Shown here: piece by piece, positions 1 through 5,254 of the stretch
Layout: each line of letters starts with the position of its first letter
Position numbering within the stretch: the stretch's first letter is position 1
Assembly (NCBI GenBank): GCA_002390705.1
Contig: DGQA01000051.1
Location: forward strand, 1-5,254
Source: Actinobacteria bacterium UBA4426
GTDB lineage: Bacteria > Actinomycetota > Actinomycetes > S36-B12
Reading direction: 5' to 3'
Length of the DNA: 5,254 nucleotides
Notes under the pieces: generated by a model
Databases searched by the model: none
What the model saw: the letters and a program-made list of their open reading frames with translations, nothing else
What the model was told of the DNA's origin: nothing
Translations under genes and position numbers: made by a program

Positions 1-1
1 G

Positions 2-505
2 CCGGATGTCATTCTGCTCGATCTCAACCTCCCCGGCATGTCAGGGCTCGAAGCACTTCCGTGGATTAAAGGTTATGCCCCGAACTCCGAGGTCATTATA
101 CTAACACAATCCGACAACGCCGCCGACGTCACCCGGGCGATCTCCGAAGGCGCGGCAGGTTATTTGCTCAAGTCCGCCACGTTTAAGGAAATCACTGAAG
201 GCATCGAAACCGTGATGGAAGGCGGTGCGACACTCGACCCCGAGGTGGCCCGTTTTATCATCAATACCTTACGGAGCCAGCCCAAGCCGACTCCCCCGGA
301 GAAAACACTGTCCGAGCGCGAAATGGAAGTCCTCGAACTCATCGGCCAAGGCTTGGCTAAAAAAGAAATTGCGAGCGAACTAAAGATTAGCGTAACCACG
401 GTGGCCTACCACGTGCAACACATTTACGAGAAACTCGAAGTCCCCAACGCACCAGCCGCCGTCGACCGCGCCCACCGCCTAGGGCTCTTCAAGCCGAATC
501 GATAG
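2..505 (+). CDS. NarL/LuxR-type two-component response regulator, 5' end cut by window
   Basis: This is the C-terminal ~167 residues of a response regulator that would normally be about 210-215 residues. The frame is open to the window edge, so the internal ATG at 38 is not the start. Visible receiver-domain residues are the phospho-acceptor Asp in VILLDLNLPG (codon 20-22), the signalling Thr in VIILTQSD and the conserved Lys in GYLLKSA. After a proline-rich linker (QPKPTPPEKT) comes a LuxR helix-turn-helix from LSEREMEVLELI to about EKLEVPNA, with the usual KKEIASELKISVTTVAYHV recognition segment. By family knowledge it is phosphorylated by a histidine kinase and then binds DNA; the partner kinase is outside the window and its targets are unknown. 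It ends with TAG at 503-505 and converges on the alpha-galactosidase-like gene. The family assignment is firm; a role in glycan sensing would be a guess. Confidence 0.93.
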   Translation, partial: PDVILLDLNLPGMSGLEALPWIKGYAPNSEVIILTQSDNAADVTRAISEGAAGYLLKSATFKEITEGIETVMEGGATLDPEVARFIINTLRSQPKPTPPEKTLSEREMEVLELIGQGLAKKEIASELKISVTTVAYHVQHIYEKLEVPNAPAAVDRAHRLGLFKPNR

Positions 506-508
506 CAC

Positions 509-645
509 AGATCGAAACCGCTTCGCGGATTCCGCTACACTATCAGAACCACCCCCTCACTCGTAGCGGACTGGCGACGTGTCATTTCGACCACACAACC
601 TCGGCCACTGCATAGATCGAAACCGCTTCGCGGATTCCGCTACAC
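509..645. repeat. Direct repeat pair with a degenerate inverted copy between
   Basis: Positions 509-540 and 614-645 are identical over 32 bases. They begin AGATCGAAACCGC, end TTCCGCTACAC and lie 105 bp apart. Each contains a short palindrome, GCGGA-T-TCCGC. Between them, 563-592 reads GTAGCGGA, then a 14-base spacer, then TTTCGACC. This matches the reverse complement of the repeat at both ends (GTAGCGGA ... TTTCGATC) with a different core, so it looks like a decayed inverted third copy. GTAGCGGA at 563-570 can also pair with TCCGCTAC at 531-538. The array fills the 161-bp gap between two convergent genes (506-666), which has no other gene in it. It resembles REP-type intergenic repeats and could help end transcription from both sides; that role is inferred. 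Confidence 0.85.
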
Positions 646-666
646 CAGATGGCACGTTTCCCTCCA

Positions 667-2556
667 CTAATCTTCCACCGGCCGAGCCACAATCAAACGG
701 GCGGAGCGTGGAGACAATTGCTGGACAGTATAAGAGGTCTCATGGCGACCGAGCGTTTCATCCGTCCAGAAGTCAGTCAACTCGGCTAGCTGGACTAGCG
801 AGACCGAAAGATCGACGGTTTCGGTATCACTCCAATTGAAGAAGTAATAATACTGAGTGTCGCCAAGGTCAGTGATACCGGTTTCCAATTTGGTATTGGT
901 AAACCGTGCACCCTGCCCCGTGGGATTGAGTAATTTTTTAAGAATCCCGAGTTCCTTCGCATGCAAATGCTCGGCCTTGTCCCCGCTCAAGATGAACCCA
1001 CCCACTGCGTGGATCGAGGTGGCGTGAAACAGCCACTCGTTGTCCGTGACATCGCCTTTGATATTCCATGGGCTATCGGTGGTCAGGACGATACAATCCG
1101 GGTCCGAGTCCCACAGCGTTCCGTTTTGCCAGCAACGACTCAGATTTTGACGCGCCAGTGATTTAAACGACCACCATGCACGGCGAATATCACCACTGGT
1201 GCGCATTGCAGTCACTAGTCCAAAGGAAGGCCATATCGGCGCATTACAGCCCAGCACGACCGTCTCGTCATCACAACCGCGCAGCACGGCTGCCATGCCC
1301 TGCCGATACGCTTCGATACGCGAGGCATTCGGCTGATAATGGCGACCGCCTTGGAGCGCGCCCCAATAGTTGGCATCCAGTTTAAAATAGTTCACCCCCC
1401 ACTCTTCGCGCATCGTGCGAAAGATGTTTTCAAAATGCTGCTGCACTTCCGGGTGCGTGCCGTCCAAGGCATACCACGGGCCATAGCGCCAACCGCCAAA
1501 CGAGACCGTGCTGGAATCGAGCGGCTCGCCGTGGGCATTCTTCACAAACCAATCCGGATGCTCGCGCAACACACGCGAATCCTTCTGCGCGATAAAGGGC
1601 GCCACCCAAATCGCAGGCTCAAACCCTTTTGCGCGAATATCGGCAATGGTCTGCTTGACGTCGCCATACTCTGGATTCGGGTCAAACCAATCGCCGAAAA
1701 AGGGCTGATACCCATCATCCAACTGAATGAATTTCAACTCGGGCACCTGCTCCTTAAAAATATCCAAATTGTCGCGGATAATTTCATCCGTCACATCCAT
1801 ACGGTAGCAATACCAAGAGCACCACCCCGTCGCCACCGGACTCACCTTACGTGGCGGATGATTGCGATTGATCCGCTGGGCCAGTTCATTAAACAAGTCG
1901 CCCTGGCGCTCACCGCTCAGCACAACAAACTCTTCGAGCGACCAACGCTCCCCCGGCTGCAACACCAGTCCTTCGGTATCCATCGAGATCAACAGTTGCT
2001 GCGCATCAAAACTGATTCGACCGATAAAACGCTCGCACGCCGCGAAGCCTAGCAAAAGATTATCTGTATCCGTAAGATTGAGGTTCAACACGCCATAGGC
2101 AGTCGGCAGCCCCCTAAAGTCAGGAATCTTGTAGTGCTTTACGTCAGAGTTATTACCGATGTCTTCGCGCTGCCCCAAAGTGCCGCCATTTTGATACAGC
2201 ATCTGAAACCCCTCACCGTAGATCGGCGTGTCCGGCGAAAACCCGTGCTCAGCCACTTCAAACAAAACGACACTTTTCAGTCGTAAGGGAGTGTCCCCCA
2301 TATTCGTCACCGAGGCGCGGCAACGTGTGCCGTCCCAAACGCGCTCGACCTGAATTTGATCGGGTGCAATGACCTGCCCTTGAACATCTTCAACCACCCA
2401 GTTCGACGCCTGTAGCACGGCAAGGAATCGCTGCCCCTGTTCGGAAGTGACCTTTGATTCCGGTTCCGGACCTAGTTTCGCACAGCCTGACACACAAAAC
2501 AATACAGCGGCACTAAGTAGCGCAGACCCTAGACTATTTTTTTTGTTAACCTTCAT
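667..2556 (-). CDS. Lipoprotein alpha-galactosidase-like glycoside hydrolase (GH36/melibiase type)
   Basis: This is a 629-residue enzyme. It starts with a lipoprotein signal peptide: basic n-region MKVNKK, a hydrophobic stretch at 8-20 and a VSGC lipobox with the lipidated Cys at 25. It should therefore be exported and membrane-anchored. Residues ~40-235 look like the N-terminal beta-sandwich. A (beta/alpha)8 barrel follows, with GWCSWY at 244-249, IQLDDGYQ at 277-284 (substrate-binding Asp pair), FKLDAN at 391-396 with the probable nucleophile Asp394, MRTSGDI at 451-457 with the probable acid/base Asp456, and WDSDPDC at 482-488. A C-terminal beta-domain covers ~555-629. The family hydrolyses terminal alpha-galactosides and sometimes alpha-N-acetylgalactosaminides; the exact substrate cannot be read from sequence. 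The ATG at 2554-2556 is chosen because the signal peptide begins there. The leader is AT-rich with no clear Shine-Dalgarno. It lies 123 bp downstream of the fucosidase on the same strand, so co-transcription is possible. Confidence 0.9.
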   Translation of the reverse strand: MKVNKKNSLGSALLSAAVLFCVSGCAKLGPEPESKVTSEQGQRFLAVLQASNWVVEDVQGQVIAPDQIQVERVWDGTRCRASVTNMGDTPLRLKSVVLFEVAEHGFSPDTPIYGEGFQMLYQNGGTLGQREDIGNNSDVKHYKIPDFRGLPTAYGVLNLNLTDTDNLLLGFAACERFIGRISFDAQQLLISMDTEGLVLQPGERWSLEEFVVLSGERQGDLFNELAQRINRNHPPRKVSPVATGWCSWYCYRMDVTDEIIRDNLDIFKEQVPELKFIQLDDGYQPFFGDWFDPNPEYGDVKQTIADIRAKGFEPAIWVAPFIAQKDSRVLREHPDWFVKNAHGEPLDSSTVSFGGWRYGPWYALDGTHPEVQQHFENIFRTMREEWGVNYFKLDANYWGALQGGRHYQPNASRIEAYRQGMAAVLRGCDDETVVLGCNAPIWPSFGLVTAMRTSGDIRRAWWSFKSLARQNLSRCWQNGTLWDSDPDCIVLTTDSPWNIKGDVTDNEWLFHATSIHAVGGFILSGDKAEHLHAKELGILKKLLNPTGQGARFTNTKLETGITDLGDTQYYYFFNWSDTETVDLSVSLVQLAELTDFWTDETLGRHETSYTVQQLSPRSARLIVARPVED

Positions 2557-2582
2557 TATATTTTTAATTTAGTCACCCATTC

Positions 2583-2659
2583 TGGAGGGCAATGCTCCGT
2601 CATTGCCGCCGAACCGAGGCCAAAACCAACGCACGGCAATGACGGAGCATTGCCCTCCA
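2583..2659. repeat. Perfect 26-bp inverted repeat, REPIN-like element
   Basis: The left arm 2583-2608 (TGGAGGGCAATG...CATTGCCG) and the right arm 2634-2659 are exact reverse complements over 26 bases, separated by a 25-bp loop (2609-2633). Each arm is also a small hairpin: GGCAATG and CATTGCC pair around a CTCCGT loop. Two inverted REP hairpins joined by a short spacer is the REPIN arrangement known from REP/RAYT systems. It sits in the 123-bp gap between the fucosidase stop and the alpha-galactosidase-like start. No T-run follows the structure in either direction, so it is not a standard intrinsic terminator. In the mRNA it could still act as an attenuator or RNA-stabilising hairpin. No obvious target-site duplication flanks it. 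Confidence 0.9.
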
Positions 2660-2679
2660 AAAAATAAGCCCCGCCCCGC

Positions 2680-4149
2680 TCATTCACACATCGGGTTCAC
2701 CAATGTGCCATGCTGTTGCTTTGCGACATGGCCCTCCACTGGGATCAATGCCATATCAGCACCCGGCTCCAGCGTGAGCTTGAGCACCCGGTGCAAGCTG
2801 CGCTCTGTGGGTTTAAACGTGCGTCGTAGTGATCGCATCTTTGACTCGTGCAATCGAATGGTCAGTGCATCTGCATTCTGGGTAAAACTCACGGACTCAC
2901 CGCCGAGCGCCTCACAGTGCAACACTTTCCGTGGTAGCGTGGGAAGCGAGAGCTGGCCATCGGCCCATTCAAACACGTGTAGGTAAATAACATTTCCCTT
3001 GTGGCATGCGCCCCCCCACTGCCCACTCACATAGGGCCCTGCGCGTGTGCCATAAATACTCTCACCATAGGTCTGCATCCATGGCTTCAACGCTTTCAAG
3101 TTAGCAAGCTCCTCCGAGCGCAGTTCGCCGCTGGGCATCGGGCCCACATTCAGCAGCATGTTCCCACCCCCCGTCACGCACGCTGCCAACATCTGCGCAC
3201 ACTTCTCAAAACTCGCAGTCACAGCCTCCGGGCGATACGACCAGCCACCGTGCCCATCCGGGCCCTTCGACATCGGCATGCAAGTCTCCCATGGGTAATC
3301 CACTCGAAAGTTCCCGATCTTACCTTCGGGCGTTTCGTAGTCGCCCTTGGTCAATGCGAACAGCTCTGGGGTCGGCGTGCCCGCCTTGTGCCGAAACACA
3401 AACTTGGCGGCACGATTATTTACCAAAATCTGTGGCTGCAGCTCATAGATCATTTCAAACAACTCTTCGAAACGATAGTCCGACCACTTGCCGGCAACAT
3501 GGTCAAACCAGAGCACGTCGACTTGACCATAATTCGTCAGCAACTCGCGAATCTGACCGTGGTAGTAGTCGTTGTATTGACTGTTATCGCCCACCAGATA
3601 ATCTGGATGCGACCAGTCACGCGTGGAGTAATACCAACCGAGCTTGAGCCCGTGCTTGTGCACCGCATCGGCCAGTTCTTTACAGATATCGCGACCGTAA
3701 GGCGCGTTCATACTATTATAATCCGAGAGCTCTGTCGCCCAATTGGAAAATCCGTCATGATGCTTGGCCGTGAAGACGAGGTATTTCATGCCTGCCGCTT
3801 TGGCGGTGCGCACCAACTGATCGGCATCGAAATCGACCGGATTAAATTGCTTGTAGAGGGCGTCATACTCGGCATCCGGCATCAACTCGAGCTTGCCCTG
3901 ATGATCAAAGGGATGCGACGCACGCGCCCAGCCGATTTCGACGCTGGCAACACTCGAAGGGCCCCAGTGAATGAAGAGCCCAAACTTATCATCCAACCAC
4001 CAATCCATCTTCGCGGGGTGCGTCGCAACCTCAGAGAGTTCAGTCGCGTTTACCTGACTGCTCTTAGCCAAACAAGGACTCACTCCGAAGGAGATACACA
4101 AGGCGATCAGAGCAAAGAGCGTATGGCTAAATTTCATACGACGCATCAT
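2680..4149 (-). CDS. Secreted alpha-L-fucosidase, glycoside hydrolase family 29
   Basis: This is a 489-residue retaining alpha-L-fucosidase, a usual length for GH29. An N-terminal signal peptide (KFSHTLFALIALCISFGVS, probable cut after CLA at ~28) directs export. The catalytic barrel shows FGLFIHWGPSS at 56-66, the highly conserved TAKHHDGFSNW at 127-137, GWYYS at 171-175, and VLWFD at 212-216 with the likely nucleophile Asp216. DYETPE (270-275) and YPWETC (285-290) carry conserved glutamates, and GGGNMLLNVGP is at 327-337. A beta-sandwich covers ~365-470. After the nucleophile the protein has His217 where many family members have Gly. Residues 437-454 are an Arg/Lys-rich stretch inside the C-terminal domain that looks like an insertion. 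The start is uncertain: ATG at 4149, its neighbour at 4146, or ATG at 4137 (Met5), which gives the more typical signal peptide. No Shine-Dalgarno supports any of them. It releases alpha-L-fucose from fucosylated glycans; natural substrate unknown. Confidence 0.95.
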   Translation of the reverse strand: MMRRMKFSHTLFALIALCISFGVSPCLAKSSQVNATELSEVATHPAKMDWWLDDKFGLFIHWGPSSVASVEIGWARASHPFDHQGKLELMPDAEYDALYKQFNPVDFDADQLVRTAKAAGMKYLVFTAKHHDGFSNWATELSDYNSMNAPYGRDICKELADAVHKHGLKLGWYYSTRDWSHPDYLVGDNSQYNDYYHGQIRELLTNYGQVDVLWFDHVAGKWSDYRFEELFEMIYELQPQILVNNRAAKFVFRHKAGTPTPELFALTKGDYETPEGKIGNFRVDYPWETCMPMSKGPDGHGGWSYRPEAVTASFEKCAQMLAACVTGGGNMLLNVGPMPSGELRSEELANLKALKPWMQTYGESIYGTRAGPYVSGQWGGACHKGNVIYLHVFEWADGQLSLPTLPRKVLHCEALGGESVSFTQNADALTIRLHESKMRSLRRTFKPTERSLHRVLKLTLEPGADMALIPVEGHVAKQQHGTLVNPMCE

Positions 4150-4160
4150 AGCAAACTACA

Positions 4161-4196
4161 ATGGAGCCACTACCCTCCATATGCAGGGTAGTGGCT
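4161..4196. repeat. 32-bp near-perfect palindrome in fucosidase leader, with alternative hairpin
   Basis: AGCCACTACCCT (4165-4176) is the exact reverse complement of AGGGTAGTGGCT (4185-4196). The central eight bases CCATATGC add a CATATG palindrome with a single C/C mismatch at its edge. It lies 16-47 bases upstream of the first fucosidase ATG, so it would form a strong hairpin in that leader if transcription starts upstream. ATGGAG (4161-4166) can also pair with CTCCAT (4175-4180), giving a competing hairpin that uses one arm of the palindrome. No T-run follows on the minus strand, so it is not an ordinary terminator. It may be a repeat-family member, a protein-binding palindrome or an RNA control element; sequence alone does not decide. 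Confidence 0.75.
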
Positions 4197-4244
4197 GAAA
4201 GAATCTAGATTTGCTACGCAGAGAAAACTGCGAGCAGTGTCAGA

Positions 4245-4619
4245 CTATTGAATTGTTAGCGCAAGCGACTGTGCGGTGCCCCACTGGCGACCAGTGAGGT
4301 TGACCTGCCAAATGTCGTCGCCGAGGTCTTTGACCGAGACGATCTCACAGTTTTCAGAGCCTGCAGCTTTGAGGGCCTGCTTGCTGTAGAACGTCAGACT
4401 GCCCTCTTGCGCGCCGCCATCGCTGAGGTCGATCTCCACTGTAGATGCAGAGACGCGAATGTTGTCGATCTCTGTCGCACCAATCGAAAGGTGCAAATTT
4501 GAACCGATCAAGATCGGCAGGCCTACTTGTGATTCCACAATCGGCGTAAAGCGTAAGAGACTGGAAGAGAGCGAATCCAAATCGGCAGTTGTGTAATGAT
4601 CTTGAGCGTATCCAACCAA
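4245..4619 (-). pseudogene. C-terminal remnant of an unrecognised gene, possibly a glycoside hydrolase tail
   Basis: About 124 residues can be read to a TAG stop at 4245-4247. The content is protein-like: alternating hydrophobic strands such as PILIGSNLHLSIGATEI, ASTVEIDLSDGG, GSLTFYSK and DDIWQVNLTGRQW suggest a beta-sandwich of the kind found at the end of many glycoside hydrolases. I do not recognise the family with certainty. There is no credible start: the only candidate is TTG at 4617-4619, there is no signal peptide or ribosome site, and the frame is closed by a TGA at 4632-4634. The coding content begins where the DUF4143 fragment on the other strand begins, so the 5' part was lost. 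It lies directly upstream of the fucosidase on the same strand, 95 bp away, and may once have been the first gene of that operon. Confidence 0.6.
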
Positions 4620-5152
4620 CTGATTGCTCCATCACTGTGCCCACGGCAAAGTCATGGCTAAGCGTGCTGCAAGCCTCCTACATTTGCTTCACACTCCAAC
4701 CACATTCCAGCAACTTCAGAAAACGAATCGTTAAGACGCCAAAGCTCTACTTCTACGACGTTGGACTTGCCTGCCGGCTCCTCGGAATACAGGAGGAGAG
4801 CCAAATAAACACGCATCCTCTACGTGGCAGTTTATTCGAGAATATGGTCGTCACCGATCTGCTCAAAACAAGATTAAATCAAGGAATCGACCCTTCCATG
4901 TTTTTTTGGAGAGACAGTGCTGGACTTGAAATCGATCTAATTCTCGAGAATGGCAACCAGCTACAACCTATAGAAATCAAGTTAGGCGAAACATTTACCG
5001 CGTCTTGGCTGAATAATCTAAACAAGTGGTGTTCGCTTGCCGCCAACAGCACTCAACCAATGCTTTGCTATGGGGGTAGCTGGACGGGACAGCGATCAGA
5101 AGTAAAAGTGTTACCATGGCACGAAGTCGTCCAAATGAATATCCGCCCTTAA
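4619..5152 (+). pseudogene. 5'-truncated AAA_14/DUF4143 ATPase, C-terminal remnant
   Basis: The reading frame encodes the end of a DUF4143-type ATPase. It begins within the helix-turn-helix region (DCSITVPTAKSWLSVLQASY), continues through KRIVKTPKLYFYDVGLACRL and HPLRGSLFENMVVTDLLK, and then FFWRDSAGLEIDLI and PIEIK. The last two form the PD-(D/E)XK-like core of DUF4143, with Asp at codon 4934-4936 and Glu/Lys at 4973-4981. Complete relatives are about 370-430 residues with an N-terminal P-loop AAA domain; here only ~178 residues remain and no Walker A or B exists upstream, because that DNA is occupied by the opposite-strand remnant. The frame is open back to 4550, but the only nearby start, TTG at 4589, has no ribosome site. 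Family members are often linked to selfish or toxin-antitoxin-like loci, but their function is poorly known. Probably a dead fragment, though the remaining frame is undamaged. Confidence 0.82.
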
Positions 5153-5156
5153 CAGC

Positions 5157-5198
5157 ACAAAGAAACCCTTCTCGTTGCCGAGAAGAGCTCTTCTTTGT
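5157..5198. terminator. Imperfect two-part hairpin after the DUF4143 remnant
   Basis: ACAAAGAA (5157-5164) pairs with TTCTTTGT (5191-5198), and inside it CTTCTCG (5168-5174) pairs with CGAGAAG (5179-5185) around a TTGC loop. An internal loop of 3 and 5 bases separates the two stems. It begins four bases after the TAA at 5150-5152, the position expected for a transcription-end structure. The 3' arm is T-rich (TTCTTTGT), but there is no clean T-run beyond it, so a true intrinsic terminator is only likely. Confidence 0.55.
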
Positions 5199-5202
5199 AG
5201 CT

Positions 5203-5254
5203 GGGGCGACCCGCCGTCGCTCCATGAGTATTTGGTCGGGGCGACAGGATTGCT
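5203..5254. repeat. GGGGCGAC-type hairpin repeat, second copy cut by window end
   Basis: GGGGCGAC (5203-5210) and GTCGCTCC (5216-5223) can form an 8-bp stem (one G-T wobble) around the loop CCGCC. GGGGCGAC occurs again at 5238-5245, 35 bp further on, and runs into the window edge. No gene is visible in 5153-5254. The look is that of an intergenic repeat family rather than coding sequence. Confidence 0.55.

Noticed and set aside
509..645. CRISPR array
   Set aside because: There are only two exact copies, 105 bp apart, with a degenerate inverted copy between and no cas genes. This is not the regular repeat-spacer pattern.
579..839. Plus-strand open frame over the repeats and the end of the GH36-type gene
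   Set aside because: It covers repeat DNA and then the antisense 3' end of the enzyme gene; no motif or ribosome site.
1339..2052. Long plus-strand open frame (237 codons) opposite the GH36-type gene
   Set aside because: It is antisense to a gene with clear catalytic motifs, and its translation is low-complexity and rich in Arg, His and Pro with no recognisable domain.
2583..2659. Intrinsic terminator between fucosidase and GH36-type gene
   Set aside because: There is no T-run after the hairpin on either strand; the A-run at 2659-2664 would lie upstream of the structure in the direction of transcription.
2603..2986. Plus-strand open frame of 127 codons starting in the inverted repeat
   Set aside because: It overlaps the repeat and the 3' end of the fucosidase in antisense; the translation has no protein-like pattern.
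3001..4191. Plus-strand open frame of 396 codons opposite the GH29 gene
   Set aside because: It mirrors the codon structure of the fucosidase, has no family motifs, and ends inside the leader palindrome. Shadow frame.
4354..4644. Minus-strand frame crossing the junction at ~4619
   Set aside because: It joins antisense DUF4143 sequence to an out-of-frame reading of the other remnant; Arg- and Cys-rich with no domain. It does not restore a missing N-terminus.

Overview
The window looks like a piece of a polysaccharide-degrading bacterial genome, most plausibly a marine-type Verrucomicrobiota (Opitutae/Puniceicoccales, Coraliomargarita- or Lentimonas-like). This is inference. It rests on the pairing of an exported GH29 fucosidase with a lipoprotein GH36-type alpha-galactosidase, gene starts without a convincing Shine-Dalgarno, and hairpin-rich repeats in nearly every gap. 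No rRNA or marker gene fixes the taxonomy. I see no tRNA, rRNA, CRISPR array, transposase or phage gene.

Layout from left to right. Positions 2-505 (+) hold the C-terminal ~167 residues of a NarL/LuxR-type response regulator that is cut by the window edge. Positions 506-666 are a convergent gap with two identical 32-bp repeats and a degenerate inverted third copy. Positions 667-2556 (-) encode a lipoprotein alpha-galactosidase-like enzyme (GH36/melibiase type). Positions 2557-2679 are a gap holding a perfect 26-bp inverted repeat, each arm of which is itself a hairpin (REPIN-like). Positions 2680-4149 (-) encode a secreted alpha-L-fucosidase (GH29). Positions 4150-4244 are a gap with a 32-bp near-perfect palindrome just upstream of the fucosidase start. 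Positions 4245 to ~4619 (-) are a C-terminal remnant of an unrecognised gene, probably a glycoside hydrolase tail. From ~4619 to 5152 (+) lies a C-terminal remnant of an AAA_14/DUF4143 ATPase. Positions 5153-5254 contain a long imperfect hairpin and GGGGCGAC-type repeats.

The two intact enzymes lie on the same strand and could be co-transcribed (4149 to 667). Together they would remove terminal alpha-L-fucose and alpha-galactose (or related sugars) from a glycan, the fucosidase in the periplasm or outside the cell and the GH36 enzyme anchored in a membrane. Whether the response regulator controls them cannot be seen; it is convergent with them.

The most informative structural feature is the junction near 4617-4622. 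Two 5'-truncated genes, once divergent, meet there with almost no spacer, as expected from one deletion or rearrangement that removed both 5' halves. I found no convincing evidence of a wholly new biological system; the interest lies in the repeats and this junction.
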